This document shows positions 6,290 to 12,421 of a stretch of 15,018 bases of DNA, in pieces (the stretch's first letter is position 1; each line of letters begins with the position of its first letter). The notes under the pieces are model-generated. The model ran no database searches, was not told the DNA's origin, and saw nothing but the letters and a program-made list of their open reading frames with translations. Position numbers and translations under genes: made by a program. Origin of the DNA: UBA8106 sp964569695 (GTDB taxonomy: Bacteria; Acidobacteriota; Vicinamibacteria; Vicinamibacterales; UBA823); the NCBI GenBank assembly GCA_964569695.1, contig CAZMUA010000028.1, positions 1-15,018 of the forward strand. Reading direction: 5' to 3'.

Positions 6290-7390
6290 ATGCGTACACG
6301 CCTCGCTAAATCCGGCCTGCTCAATATCGCGGATCGGCTAGACGCCGGTGAACGGCTCGCTTTAGCCGATGGTGTCAAACTATTTGAGTGTCAAGATTTG
6401 CTCGCAGTAGGATGGCTGGCGAATCGCGCCCGCGAAAGTCGTCACCAAGCTCGCACATACTTCAACCATAACATCCGACTCGAAGCGACGAATGTCTGCG
6501 TGGCTAGCTGTCTATTTTGCTCTTTCGCGCGACTCAAACCTGGCGATGCGGATGCCTACACGATGACCCTTGAGCAAGCATGGGAGAAGCTTCGTCAACG
6601 ACGTGAGCAGCCGTTGACGGAAGTGCATGTCGTGAATGGCCTGCACCCAGACCTGCCGTTTTCGTACTACACAGAACTTTTGCGCGGCTTTAAGCGCATC
6701 CGTCCCGACGTGCATTTAAAGTGCTTTACTGCCGTAGAGATAGCATTTTTTGCAGATCTTTATCACATGACAGATGAGAACGTCCTTTGGGAATTAATGC
6801 AAGCCGGTCTCGGTTCACTCCCTGGTGGGGGCGCTGAGATTTTTGCGGAGCGTGTTCGTCGCAAGATCAGTCATGACAAATGTGGCACTGATCGGTATCT
6901 TGCCATCCATCGCACAGCACATCGACTGGGTCTACGCTCTAATGTAACTATGCTGTACGGACACATCGAGACACCAGAAGAGCGAGTTGATCATATGTTG
7001 CGTGCACGAACCCTCCAAGATGAGACCGGTGGTTTTCAAGCGTTCATCCCTTTAGCATTTCATCCTGAGAACAATCAGATGCGAAAGTTACCGGCCCCGA
7101 CGGCTGCCGACACTTTGCGTGTCCATGCCGTTGCACGTCTCATGTTGGACAACATCGAGCATGTGAAGGCTTTTTGGATTGCGACTGGCATCGAGGTCGC
7201 GCAGACCGCTTTATGGTTTGGGGCAGACGATCTTGACGGTACAGTTCAGGAGGAAAAGATCTACCACATGGCTGGTGCGAGTACGCCTGAAGCGATGACA
7301 ACGGCGGACATCAGTCACCTCATCCGCGCGGCTCAACGACAGCCAATAGAGCGTGACACTTTATACAAGGTAGTGTCGGAGTCAGCTTGA
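6290..7390 (+). CDS. mqnE: Aminofutalosine synthase (radical SAM)
   Basis: A 366-residue radical SAM enzyme joining S-adenosylmethionine with the chorismate-derived enolpyruvyl benzoate made by MqnA, to form aminodeoxyfutalosine, the second step of the futalosine menaquinone route. The [4Fe-4S] motif is Cys70, Cys74, Cys77 (CX3CX2C). Other family signatures are TEVHVVNGLHPDLPFSYY, KCFTAVEIAFF, SLPGGGAEIFAERVRRKI, NVTMLYGHIETPEERVDH, GGFQAFIPLAFHPENN and HFGADDLDGT-like WFGADDLDGT. These favour MqnE over the related MqnC. The N-terminus aligns with the family from the ATG chosen. The only good ribosome site, AAGGAG at 6265-6270, is 19 nt away, which is too far to act normally; TATATA at 6279-6284 could instead be a -10 box giving a leaderless message. 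It is divergent from the B12 operon. Confidence 0.95.
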   Translation: MRTRLAKSGLLNIADRLDAGERLALADGVKLFECQDLLAVGWLANRARESRHQARTYFNHNIRLEATNVCVASCLFCSFARLKPGDADAYTMTLEQAWEKLRQRREQPLTEVHVVNGLHPDLPFSYYTELLRGFKRIRPDVHLKCFTAVEIAFFADLYHMTDENVLWELMQAGLGSLPGGGAEIFAERVRRKISHDKCGTDRYLAIHRTAHRLGLRSNVTMLYGHIETPEERVDHMLRARTLQDETGGFQAFIPLAFHPENNQMRKLPAPTAADTLRVHAVARLMLDNIEHVKAFWIATGIEVAQTALWFGADDLDGTVQEEKIYHMAGASTPEAMTTADISHLIRAAQRQPIERDTLYKVVSESA

Positions 7391-7414
7391 GCCCACTGGT
7401 AATTGTGCTAGAAT
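7387..7414 (+). promoter_or_regulatory. Possible nadA promoter
   Basis: TTGAGC (7387-7392), a 16-nt spacer, then TAGAAT (7409-7414) preceded by TGC, so an extended -10. It begins at the mqnE stop codon. The 165-nt region to nadA would give a leader of about 140 nt, which contains the palindrome at 7501. Confidence 0.4.
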
Positions 7415-7500
7415 TTATTTAAGTCAGATTCCACTGGACAATAGTCAGACGGGCAGAATGGTGGGACTGGCCTTTTTCGTATCTTGATATTGAGAAAAAT

Positions 7501-7515
7501 TTCACAAAGTGTGAA
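7501..7515 (+). promoter_or_regulatory. Perfect palindrome before nadA, candidate operator
   Basis: TTCACA-AAG-TGTGAA is a perfect 6-bp inverted repeat with a 3-nt centre, 44 nt before the nadA ATG. The size and symmetry fit a dimeric repressor site. I cannot name the regulator; the sequence does not match the enterobacterial NadR box as I know it. Confidence 0.45.
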
Positions 7516-7559
7516 GTTGAACTGAATCCATCCGACTCGAGTAGAGCAGTAGGTTAGTG

Positions 7560-8684
7560 ATGAATGTTCAGTTATTGAATGAGGTCGAAGAGCAGGCAGA
7601 CCAGCAAGTTCTGCCAGACCGCTATCTCGGGCTATCCGAAGAAGAGCTTGATGTCCGTATTGATGCTGCGCGTGCCACGCTGGGCGCGCGACTCTTAATT
7701 CTTGGACATCACTATCAACGCGACGAGGTTTTCAAGTTCGCTGATGATGCTGGCGATTCATTTAAGCTTGCGAAAGTAGCCGCTGCTCGACGGGAAGCGG
7801 ATTTTATCGTGTTGTGCGGCGTTCATTTCATGGCCGAAAGCGCTGATGTTCTTAGCGCGGAACACCAGAAGGTTGTCCTTCCCGATTTAGCTGCTGGCTG
7901 TTCCATGGCTGACATGGCTGTACTTGATGAACTTGAAGTTTGTTGGGATGAGCTGTCAGAAATGGGGATTAACGACGTAGTTCCTGTGACTTATATGAAT
8001 TCCGCAGCTTCGATAAAAGCGTTTTGTGGGCAACATGGTGGAACGGTGTGCACGTCTTCAAATGCGGTAGCAACGTTTCAATGGGCCTGGAATCGTGGTG
8101 TGCGTATTTTGTTCCTGCCGGACCAGCATCTCGGGCGAAACACAGCATTTGGTATGGGCGTGCCGTTGCAGCAAATGTGTGTCTGGGATCCTAATGTTAC
8201 GTGGGGTGGCTTAGAACAGTCAGAACTGCATGCTGCGCGCATGATTTTATGGAAGGGTCACTGTTCCGTGCATACCAAATTCACGGTAGAACAGATCGAG
8301 CGACTCCGTGCTTCACATCCCGACATCCGGATTATTTCTCATCCAGAATGTACTTTGGAGGTTATACAAGCCTCGGATGAGGTTGGTTCGACTTCACACA
8401 TTATTCGCCAGGTTACCGAGAGTCCCGCGGGTTCGATTTGGGGTATTGGAACTGAGATTCATTTAGTGAACCGGCTCGCGCAAGAGCTGGCTCCCGACCG
8501 CACCGTGATGACATTAGATGCACTCGGATGTTTATGCTCGACGATGTACCGCGTATCACCCAATCACTTGTGCTGGGTGTTGGAAGGCTTGGTGAATGGT
8601 GAAGTACGTAATCAGGTGTCTGTACCAGACGATCATAAGCGCTGGACACGCGTTGCGCTCGACCGGATGCTTTCGATCCAGTAA
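7560..8684 (+). CDS. nadA: Quinolinate synthase A
   Basis: A 374-residue [4Fe-4S] enzyme that condenses iminoaspartate with dihydroxyacetone phosphate to quinolinate, the precursor of NAD. Early motifs are LILGHHYQRDEVFKFADDAGDSFKLAK and VLCGVHFMAESADVL. The cluster cysteines are Cys114 (AAGCSMAD), Cys235 (KGHCSVH) and one of Cys324/Cys326 (LGCLCSTMYR); ISHPECTLEV and the substrate-binding ATFQWAWNRG and FLPDQHLGRNT stretches are also present. Length is normal for the longer type of NadA. ATG 7560 follows AGTAGG by 6 nt; a GTG at 7557 is an equivalent choice. No nadB or nadC is in the window. The enzyme depends on the Fe-S machinery encoded at the left end. Confidence 0.96.
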   Translation: MNVQLLNEVEEQADQQVLPDRYLGLSEEELDVRIDAARATLGARLLILGHHYQRDEVFKFADDAGDSFKLAKVAAARREADFIVLCGVHFMAESADVLSAEHQKVVLPDLAAGCSMADMAVLDELEVCWDELSEMGINDVVPVTYMNSAASIKAFCGQHGGTVCTSSNAVATFQWAWNRGVRILFLPDQHLGRNTAFGMGVPLQQMCVWDPNVTWGGLEQSELHAARMILWKGHCSVHTKFTVEQIERLRASHPDIRIISHPECTLEVIQASDEVGSTSHIIRQVTESPAGSIWGIGTEIHLVNRLAQELAPDRTVMTLDALGCLCSTMYRVSPNHLCWVLEGLVNGEVRNQVSVPDDHKRWTRVALDRMLSIQ

Positions 8685-8707
8685 ACTCCAATATTTTGGA
8701 ATTGTTT

Positions 8708-8725
8708 GATCGTCACGTGACGATC
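8708..8725 (+). promoter_or_regulatory. Perfect 18-bp palindrome before sodA
   Basis: GATCGTCACGTGACGATC is its own reverse complement over all 18 bases and lies 19 nt before the sodA ATG, 5 nt before the ribosome site. As DNA it could be an operator; as RNA it can fold into a 7-bp stem with an ACGU loop close to the ribosome site. Either could control sodA. The regulator is unknown. Confidence 0.5.
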
Positions 8726-8744
8726 GTGTGAAGGAGGAATTTTC

Positions 8745-9344
8745 ATGGCTCACGAACTACCGCCGTTACCATATGCTTACGATGCACTCGAACCACACAT
8801 TGACGAACAGACGATGCAAATTCATCATGACAAACATCATGCAACGTACGTGACGAAATTGAACGCTGCATTGGAAAAGCATCCTGAACTGGCAGAGAAG
8901 ACTCTTGATGAATTAGTGAGTGATCTCGATAGCGTGCCTGAAGGTATCCGGACTGCTGTTCGGAATAATGGTGGTGGACACTGGAATCATTCAATGTTCT
9001 GGCAGATCATGGGACCGAATGCGGGAGGTGAACCAAATGGCAATATTGGAGACGCGATTAACGCTTCGTTCGGTAGTTACGACTCTATGAAGGAGCAGTT
9101 TACACAATCTGCACTGGGTCGTTTCGGTAGCGGATGGGTTTGGGTTATAGCCTCCGGCGGAACGTTATCAATTATGAGCACCCCGAATCAGGATAACCCG
9201 GCGATGGAAGGGAAGAAGTCGATTCTTGGGCTGGATGTTTGGGAGCACGCTTATTATCTAAGATATCAGAACCGGCGTCCGGAGTACGTTGGCGCGTTCT
9301 GGAACGTTATTAACTGGACCGCAGTGAATCTGCGGCTCGGCTAA
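8745..9344 (+). CDS. sodA: Superoxide dismutase, Mn type
   Basis: A 199-residue Fe/Mn-family superoxide dismutase that converts superoxide to hydrogen peroxide and oxygen. Metal ligands are His27 (QIHHDKHH), His82 (GGHWNHSMFW), Asp164 and His168 (LGLDVWEHAYY). The GGG before HWNH and the NQD of STPNQDNPAMEG are typical of Mn-dependent rather than Fe-dependent enzymes; a cambialistic enzyme cannot be excluded. There is no signal peptide, so it is cytoplasmic. The ribosome site is the best in the window (AAGGAGG, 7 nt before the ATG). It follows nadA by 60 nt and could be co-transcribed with it, with extra control from the palindrome just upstream. Confidence 0.97.
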   Translation: MAHELPPLPYAYDALEPHIDEQTMQIHHDKHHATYVTKLNAALEKHPELAEKTLDELVSDLDSVPEGIRTAVRNNGGGHWNHSMFWQIMGPNAGGEPNGNIGDAINASFGSYDSMKEQFTQSALGRFGSGWVWVIASGGTLSIMSTPNQDNPAMEGKKSILGLDVWEHAYYLRYQNRRPEYVGAFWNVINWTAVNLRLG

Positions 9345-9370
9345 AAGACAGTGCGGACCGGTCGCAGTCT

Positions 9371-9409
9371 GGAATTCGTAGAGGGTGCACTCTACTGTTA
9401 CTGGATTCC
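9371..9409 (+). terminator. Hairpin after sodA, possible terminator
   Basis: GTAGAG (9378-9383) pairs with CTCTAC (9390-9395) around a 6-nt loop, and GGAAT (9371-9375) can pair with ATTCC (9405-9409) outside it, followed by only three Ts. The stem is modest and the U-tract short, so termination is only possible, not clear. Confidence 0.3.
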
Positions 9410-9452
9410 TTTCGACTTGCATATCTTCGCCCGTGTCCTCTGGTGCTGAAGC

Positions 9453-10262
9453 ATGTCGCTTTCACTAGTTCTGTTTCTTTTCCTAACGCACCTAGGCGTG
9501 GGCATCGCCTGGACTTTATTGTTGGTGCCTCGTGCAGCCGGCGTGAAGTTCTTTCGGTTTAATGCCGGACTCGCTGTTGTACTTTTAGTCATTGGCCTCG
9601 CCTTCGACCCAGGAATTGGTGATGCAGGGAATGTCTGGAATAGTGTTTCGGCGCTGGCACTGCGTACGGCAACAGGTGCACTGCTTTTGTTTTGGATCAC
9701 CGTTGGTCGAATGGCTAAAGCATTGCAGCCTGGATTACTATGGACGACCGTTGTTGCCAGCGGCGTGATGCTGGTTGCGCAGGCTTTCGGCGTGGCGTTG
9801 GCACAGCCGGTCTCAATGCCGGTACTAGCTGTCGCGAGTTTTGTGAGTTCGGCTGCCCTGCTGGGTGGCACTTGCACGGCGATGATCTTGGGGCACTGGT
9901 ACCTGGTTCTGCCATCCATGGACGTTTCCTTGCTCCAGAAGATTGTTAAGTTTCATATCGGTTCTACCATTGCTCGTATCGCTGTCGTAGGTGTAGCGGT
10001 CTACATTGCGGTGGCGAGTGTGGAGTCAGGACTGGGATTCAATTTTCAACGCTACGTTCTATCGGTTGCAGGCATATTCTTCTGGCAGCGTGTTCTGTTT
10101 GGTTTACTCGGACCAAGTGTCTTGGCGTATCTTACCTGGGAGACTGCAAAAATTCGCTCGACCCAATCGGCAACCGGTATTCTCTATGTCGACTTTTTTA
10201 CAGTCATGGTTGGTGAGATTCTTGCCAAGTACCTCCTTCTTTCAACAGGCGTGCCACTGTAA
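9453..10262 (+). CDS. Unknown eight-helix membrane protein
   Basis: I do not recognise this 269-residue integral membrane protein. It has about eight hydrophobic segments. The first (residues 1-25) contains THLGVGIAW; later parts are GHWYLVLPSMD, KFHIGST and FFWQRVLFGLLGPSVLAYLTWET. The C-terminal region has the polar stretch KIRSTQSATGILYVDFFTVMVGEILAKYLL, with Asp and Glu inside a predicted helix. Conserved-looking His, Trp, Arg and acidic residues within helices suggest a cofactor, ion or quinone role rather than simple anchoring, but this is inference. The start ATG has no strong ribosome site. The zinc-ribbon membrane protein follows 33 nt later on the same strand, so the two probably form an operon and may work together. 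Confidence 0.8.
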   Translation: MSLSLVLFLFLTHLGVGIAWTLLLVPRAAGVKFFRFNAGLAVVLLVIGLAFDPGIGDAGNVWNSVSALALRTATGALLLFWITVGRMAKALQPGLLWTTVVASGVMLVAQAFGVALAQPVSMPVLAVASFVSSAALLGGTCTAMILGHWYLVLPSMDVSLLQKIVKFHIGSTIARIAVVGVAVYIAVASVESGLGFNFQRYVLSVAGIFFWQRVLFGLLGPSVLAYLTWETAKIRSTQSATGILYVDFFTVMVGEILAKYLLLSTGVPL

Positions 10263-10295
10263 ATTGATCGAATCTTTGGCACTGAAAGTTTTCAC

Positions 10296-10760
10296 GTGGA
10301 AGTAACTCTTCATTGTCCATCCTGCCGAGCGGCACTCCCTGTTACCGCAGATATAACTTCGACCTCCATTGTGTGCGGTGGCTGTGGTCGCACTCTCAAC
10401 CTCACCTTCACTGATGGTGTAAAGAATGATGATGAAGTCGATCGGTGTCCGCTTTGCGAAGGTCGAGACTTCTATATCAGAAAGGATTTCAACCCCCAGC
10501 TCGGCTTGACCATCGTGATTATTGGAGCGCTTATTAGTGCTGGGTTCTATTGGTTTGAGATGGATCTCGTCGCATACGGAGTATTGGGTGTTGCTGCGTT
10601 GATTGATCTAGTCGTCTATCGCCGACTGGGGGATGTCACCGTTTGCTACCGGTGCCATGCTGAATTTAGAGGTGCGTACCGTCGCACTGCAGCAATCTTC
10701 GATTTACATGTAGCGGATGAACTCGAACCGGAATACGAACGCCAAATTGGTCTCAGGTAG
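10296..10760 (+). CDS. Double zinc-ribbon protein with membrane hairpin
   Basis: A 154-residue protein of unknown function, starting with GTG. The first zinc ribbon is complete near the N-terminus: Cys7/Cys10 and Cys27/Cys30. A second pair, Cys51/Cys54 (CPLC), is separated from its likely partner Cys117/Cys120 (CYRC) by two hydrophobic helices (about residues 69-87 and 91-108). If all eight cysteines bind zinc, the second site is closed by a membrane hairpin that brings its two knuckles together on the same side, presumably the cytoplasm. The tail is acidic and basic mixed, without further motifs. Its stop is only 3 nt from the end of the convergent moeA gene. It is probably co-transcribed with the preceding membrane protein. 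Confidence 0.8.
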   Translation: MEVTLHCPSCRAALPVTADITSTSIVCGGCGRTLNLTFTDGVKNDDEVDRCPLCEGRDFYIRKDFNPQLGLTIVIIGALISAGFYWFEMDLVAYGVLGVAALIDLVVYRRLGDVTVCYRCHAEFRGAYRRTAAIFDLHVADELEPEYERQIGLR

Positions 10761-10763
10761 TCT

Positions 10764-11810
10764 TTAAAACAATTTCACATCGACCGCTTCACCTTTTTCA
10801 ACGATATCAGTTTGAGCCGGAATTTCGACGTACCCATCGGCCAACGACATGCTGGTGATATCACCTGAAGCTTTAAAGGCGGGCATAGCCATGCCGTTAG
10901 TGACCCGCACTGTGTAGAATTGGTGACGTCCCGTTGTTGAAACGATCCGTTCAGCGAGTGGAAGTGTCAGCGTCCGTGGATGGTACTGCGGCAGCCTACC
11001 AATTCGCCTCAACAGAGGGATTAGCAACATATAGGCGTTTGAGAGGCAGGATGTGGGATATCCCGGCATACCGAGAACTGGCATTGTGCCAATCCGCCCA
11101 AAGACGGTGGGCTTACCTGGTTTGACCGCGATTCCGTGGAACAGAATTTCACCGTGTTGCTGCAGGACGTCCACGATCAAGTCGTGAGCACCAACCGAAC
11201 TACCGCCTGAAAACACCAAGAGGTCGTGCGTCAAGCAGGAGTTAATGGTTGCAGTTAACGCATCAAGCGTGTCTGCGGTTGGGGGATGGTGTATGGCTAC
11301 ACCACCGTGGCTGCGAACTAAGGTTTCAAGAGTGAACCGATTGATGTCATAAATTTGCCCGGGTGCGAGTACTTGGCCAGGTTCGATAATTTCATCCCCT
11401 GTGGATAGCAGTGCAACGCGTGGCCTCTTGTACACTTCAACCCTCGATACGCCAATGGCAGCTAATGCGCCGATACGACTAGCAATGAGCTGCTCGCCAT
11501 CCTTTACCAGTGTTTGTCCAGGCGTGATGTCGGCACCTCGTTGTCCNNNNNNNNNNNNNNNNNNNNNNNNNNNNNNNNNNNNNNNNNNNNNNNNNNNNNN
11601 NNNNNNNNNNNNNNNNNNNNNNNNNNNNNNNNNNNNNNNNNNNNNNACGTGGGTGTCTGAATTCACGGTGCAGGCGAGGATGCGTTCGCCCGCTTCGTGG
11701 AGGGGAACTTGTTCGGTGCTCTTGAGTGGGGGAGTTGCCTCTTCTACGATGCGAAGCGCGTCGACTAACGAAATAGTCTCACGGATGGGCCGCATTTTGG
11801 CTGCAGACAT
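10764..11810 (-). CDS. moeA: Molybdopterin molybdenumtransferase MoeA, internal gap
   Basis: MoeA inserts molybdate into adenylated molybdopterin. Readable parts are an N-terminal LVDALRIVEEA / VPLHEAGERILA segment and, beyond the gap, RPRVALLSTGDEI, LLVFSGGSSVGAHDL, VKPGKPTVFG and GMPGYPTSCL. GYPTS, rather than the GNPVS of E. coli MoeA, and the ending with ITSMSLADGYVEIP recall the archaeal and clostridial type. Compared with the family about 100 residues are missing where 100 Ns stand, including the region that normally carries DNSAMDG and MTGAPLP. I chose ATG 11810 (MSAAKMRPI); no clear ribosome site precedes it, and a TTG at 11858 would overlap moaB. It follows moaB by 25 nt and is likely translated from the same message. 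Confidence 0.92.
   Translation of the reverse strand: MSAAKMRPIRETISLVDALRIVEEATPPLKSTEQVPLHEAGERILACTVNSDTHXXXXXXXXXXXXXXXXXXXXXXXXXXXXXXXXXXGQRGADITPGQTLVKDGEQLIASRIGALAAIGVSRVEVYKRPRVALLSTGDEIIEPGQVLAPGQIYDINRFTLETLVRSHGGVAIHHPPTADTLDALTATINSCLTHDLLVFSGGSSVGAHDLIVDVLQQHGEILFHGIAVKPGKPTVFGRIGTMPVLGMPGYPTSCLSNAYMLLIPLLRRIGRLPQYHPRTLTLPLAERIVSTTGRHQFYTVRVTNGMAMPAFKASGDITSMSLADGYVEIPAQTDIVEKGEAVDVKLF
11547..11646. other. Assembly gap of exactly 100 N inside moeA
   Basis: A run of 100 Ns in moeA. By comparison with MoeA proteins roughly 300 nt should be there, so the length is almost certainly a placeholder and the frame across it is not informative. Confidence 0.98.
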
Positions 11811-11835
11811 AATGTGTTCGTGGTTCGGTTTTTGA

Positions 11836-12339
11836 TTACCGGGATGCCTCGCGTACAAGGTGTCCCAGTTCCGGTAATACGAGTTTGGTCATAGCTAAAC
11901 GAACCCCATGTTCAGAACCTGGCAAGGAGATAATGATCTTTTTCCGTGCTGTCCCCGCAAATGCCCGGCTTAGCATTGCCGCAGATCCAATTTCCGCGTA
12001 ACTTAGCGAGCGGAACAATTCACCAAACCCATCGATACGCTTTTCAATGAAAGTCGTAATTGCTTCGTATGATTGATCACGAGACGAGATGCCAGTGCCA
12101 CCGGTTGTAATAATGGCGTCGACTGACGAGGAGCTGACTTGCTCCGTGACCGTCGCCTGCACGAGATCTGGTTCGTCGCGCACAATTCGCCGTCCACGTA
12201 TTTCGTGACCCGCTTCGGTTAATAAATCGATAATCGCTTGCCCTCCCGCATCCGTCTCTTCGGTGCGGGTGTCACTAATAGTTACGACGTAACAACGCAC
12301 AATTGCAGGTGCCACCTTACGGTGCTCAAGGTATGCCAT
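11836..12339 (-). CDS. moaB: Molybdenum cofactor protein MoaB/MogA family
   Basis: A 167-residue protein of the MoaB/MogA fold, which adenylates molybdopterin before MoeA adds molybdate. The signature residues are TTGGTGISSRDQSYEAI and the LSRAFAGTARKKIIISLPGS segment, with CYVVTISDTRTEETD at the start of the domain. Length fits MoaB. I chose ATG 12339 (MAYLEHRKV); a TTG at 12360 would add seven residues but overlap the promoter. A perfect TATAAT lies 6 nt before this ATG, so the transcript may begin at or next to the start codon. moeA follows on the same strand, which makes a two-gene molybdenum cofactor operon. It is divergent from the GH3 gene. Confidence 0.93.
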   Translation of the reverse strand: MAYLEHRKVAPAIVRCYVVTISDTRTEETDAGGQAIIDLLTEAGHEIRGRRIVRDEPDLVQATVTEQVSSSSVDAIITTGGTGISSRDQSYEAITTFIEKRIDGFGELFRSLSYAEIGSAAMLSRAFAGTARKKIIISLPGSEHGVRLAMTKLVLPELGHLVREASR

Positions 12340-12345
12340 CAATTG

Positions 12346-12351
12346 ATTATA
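12346..12351 (-). promoter_or_regulatory. Consensus -10 box of moaB, leaderless arrangement
   Basis: TATAAT on the minus strand ends 6 nt before the moaB ATG. A normal start of transcription would fall on the start codon itself. No convincing -35 box is present 16-18 nt upstream. Confidence 0.5.
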
Positions 12352-12421
12352 CAGGCCCAAACGACGATCAGAATGGCTTCTGGGTTTGCGGCGGGACTAA
12401 ATTCGATTTACCATCGGCGTC

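Noticed and set aside
8687..8700. TCCAA-TATT-TTGGA hairpin after nadA as terminator
   Set aside because: The stem is 5 bp and AU-rich, and the following sequence has no continuous T-run. It would not terminate well.
9398..9919. 173-codon minus-strand frame opposite the eight-helix protein
   Set aside because: It is an antisense shadow. The plus-strand frame has clear membrane helices, whereas this one is low-complexity and Ala/Thr/Pro-rich without motifs.
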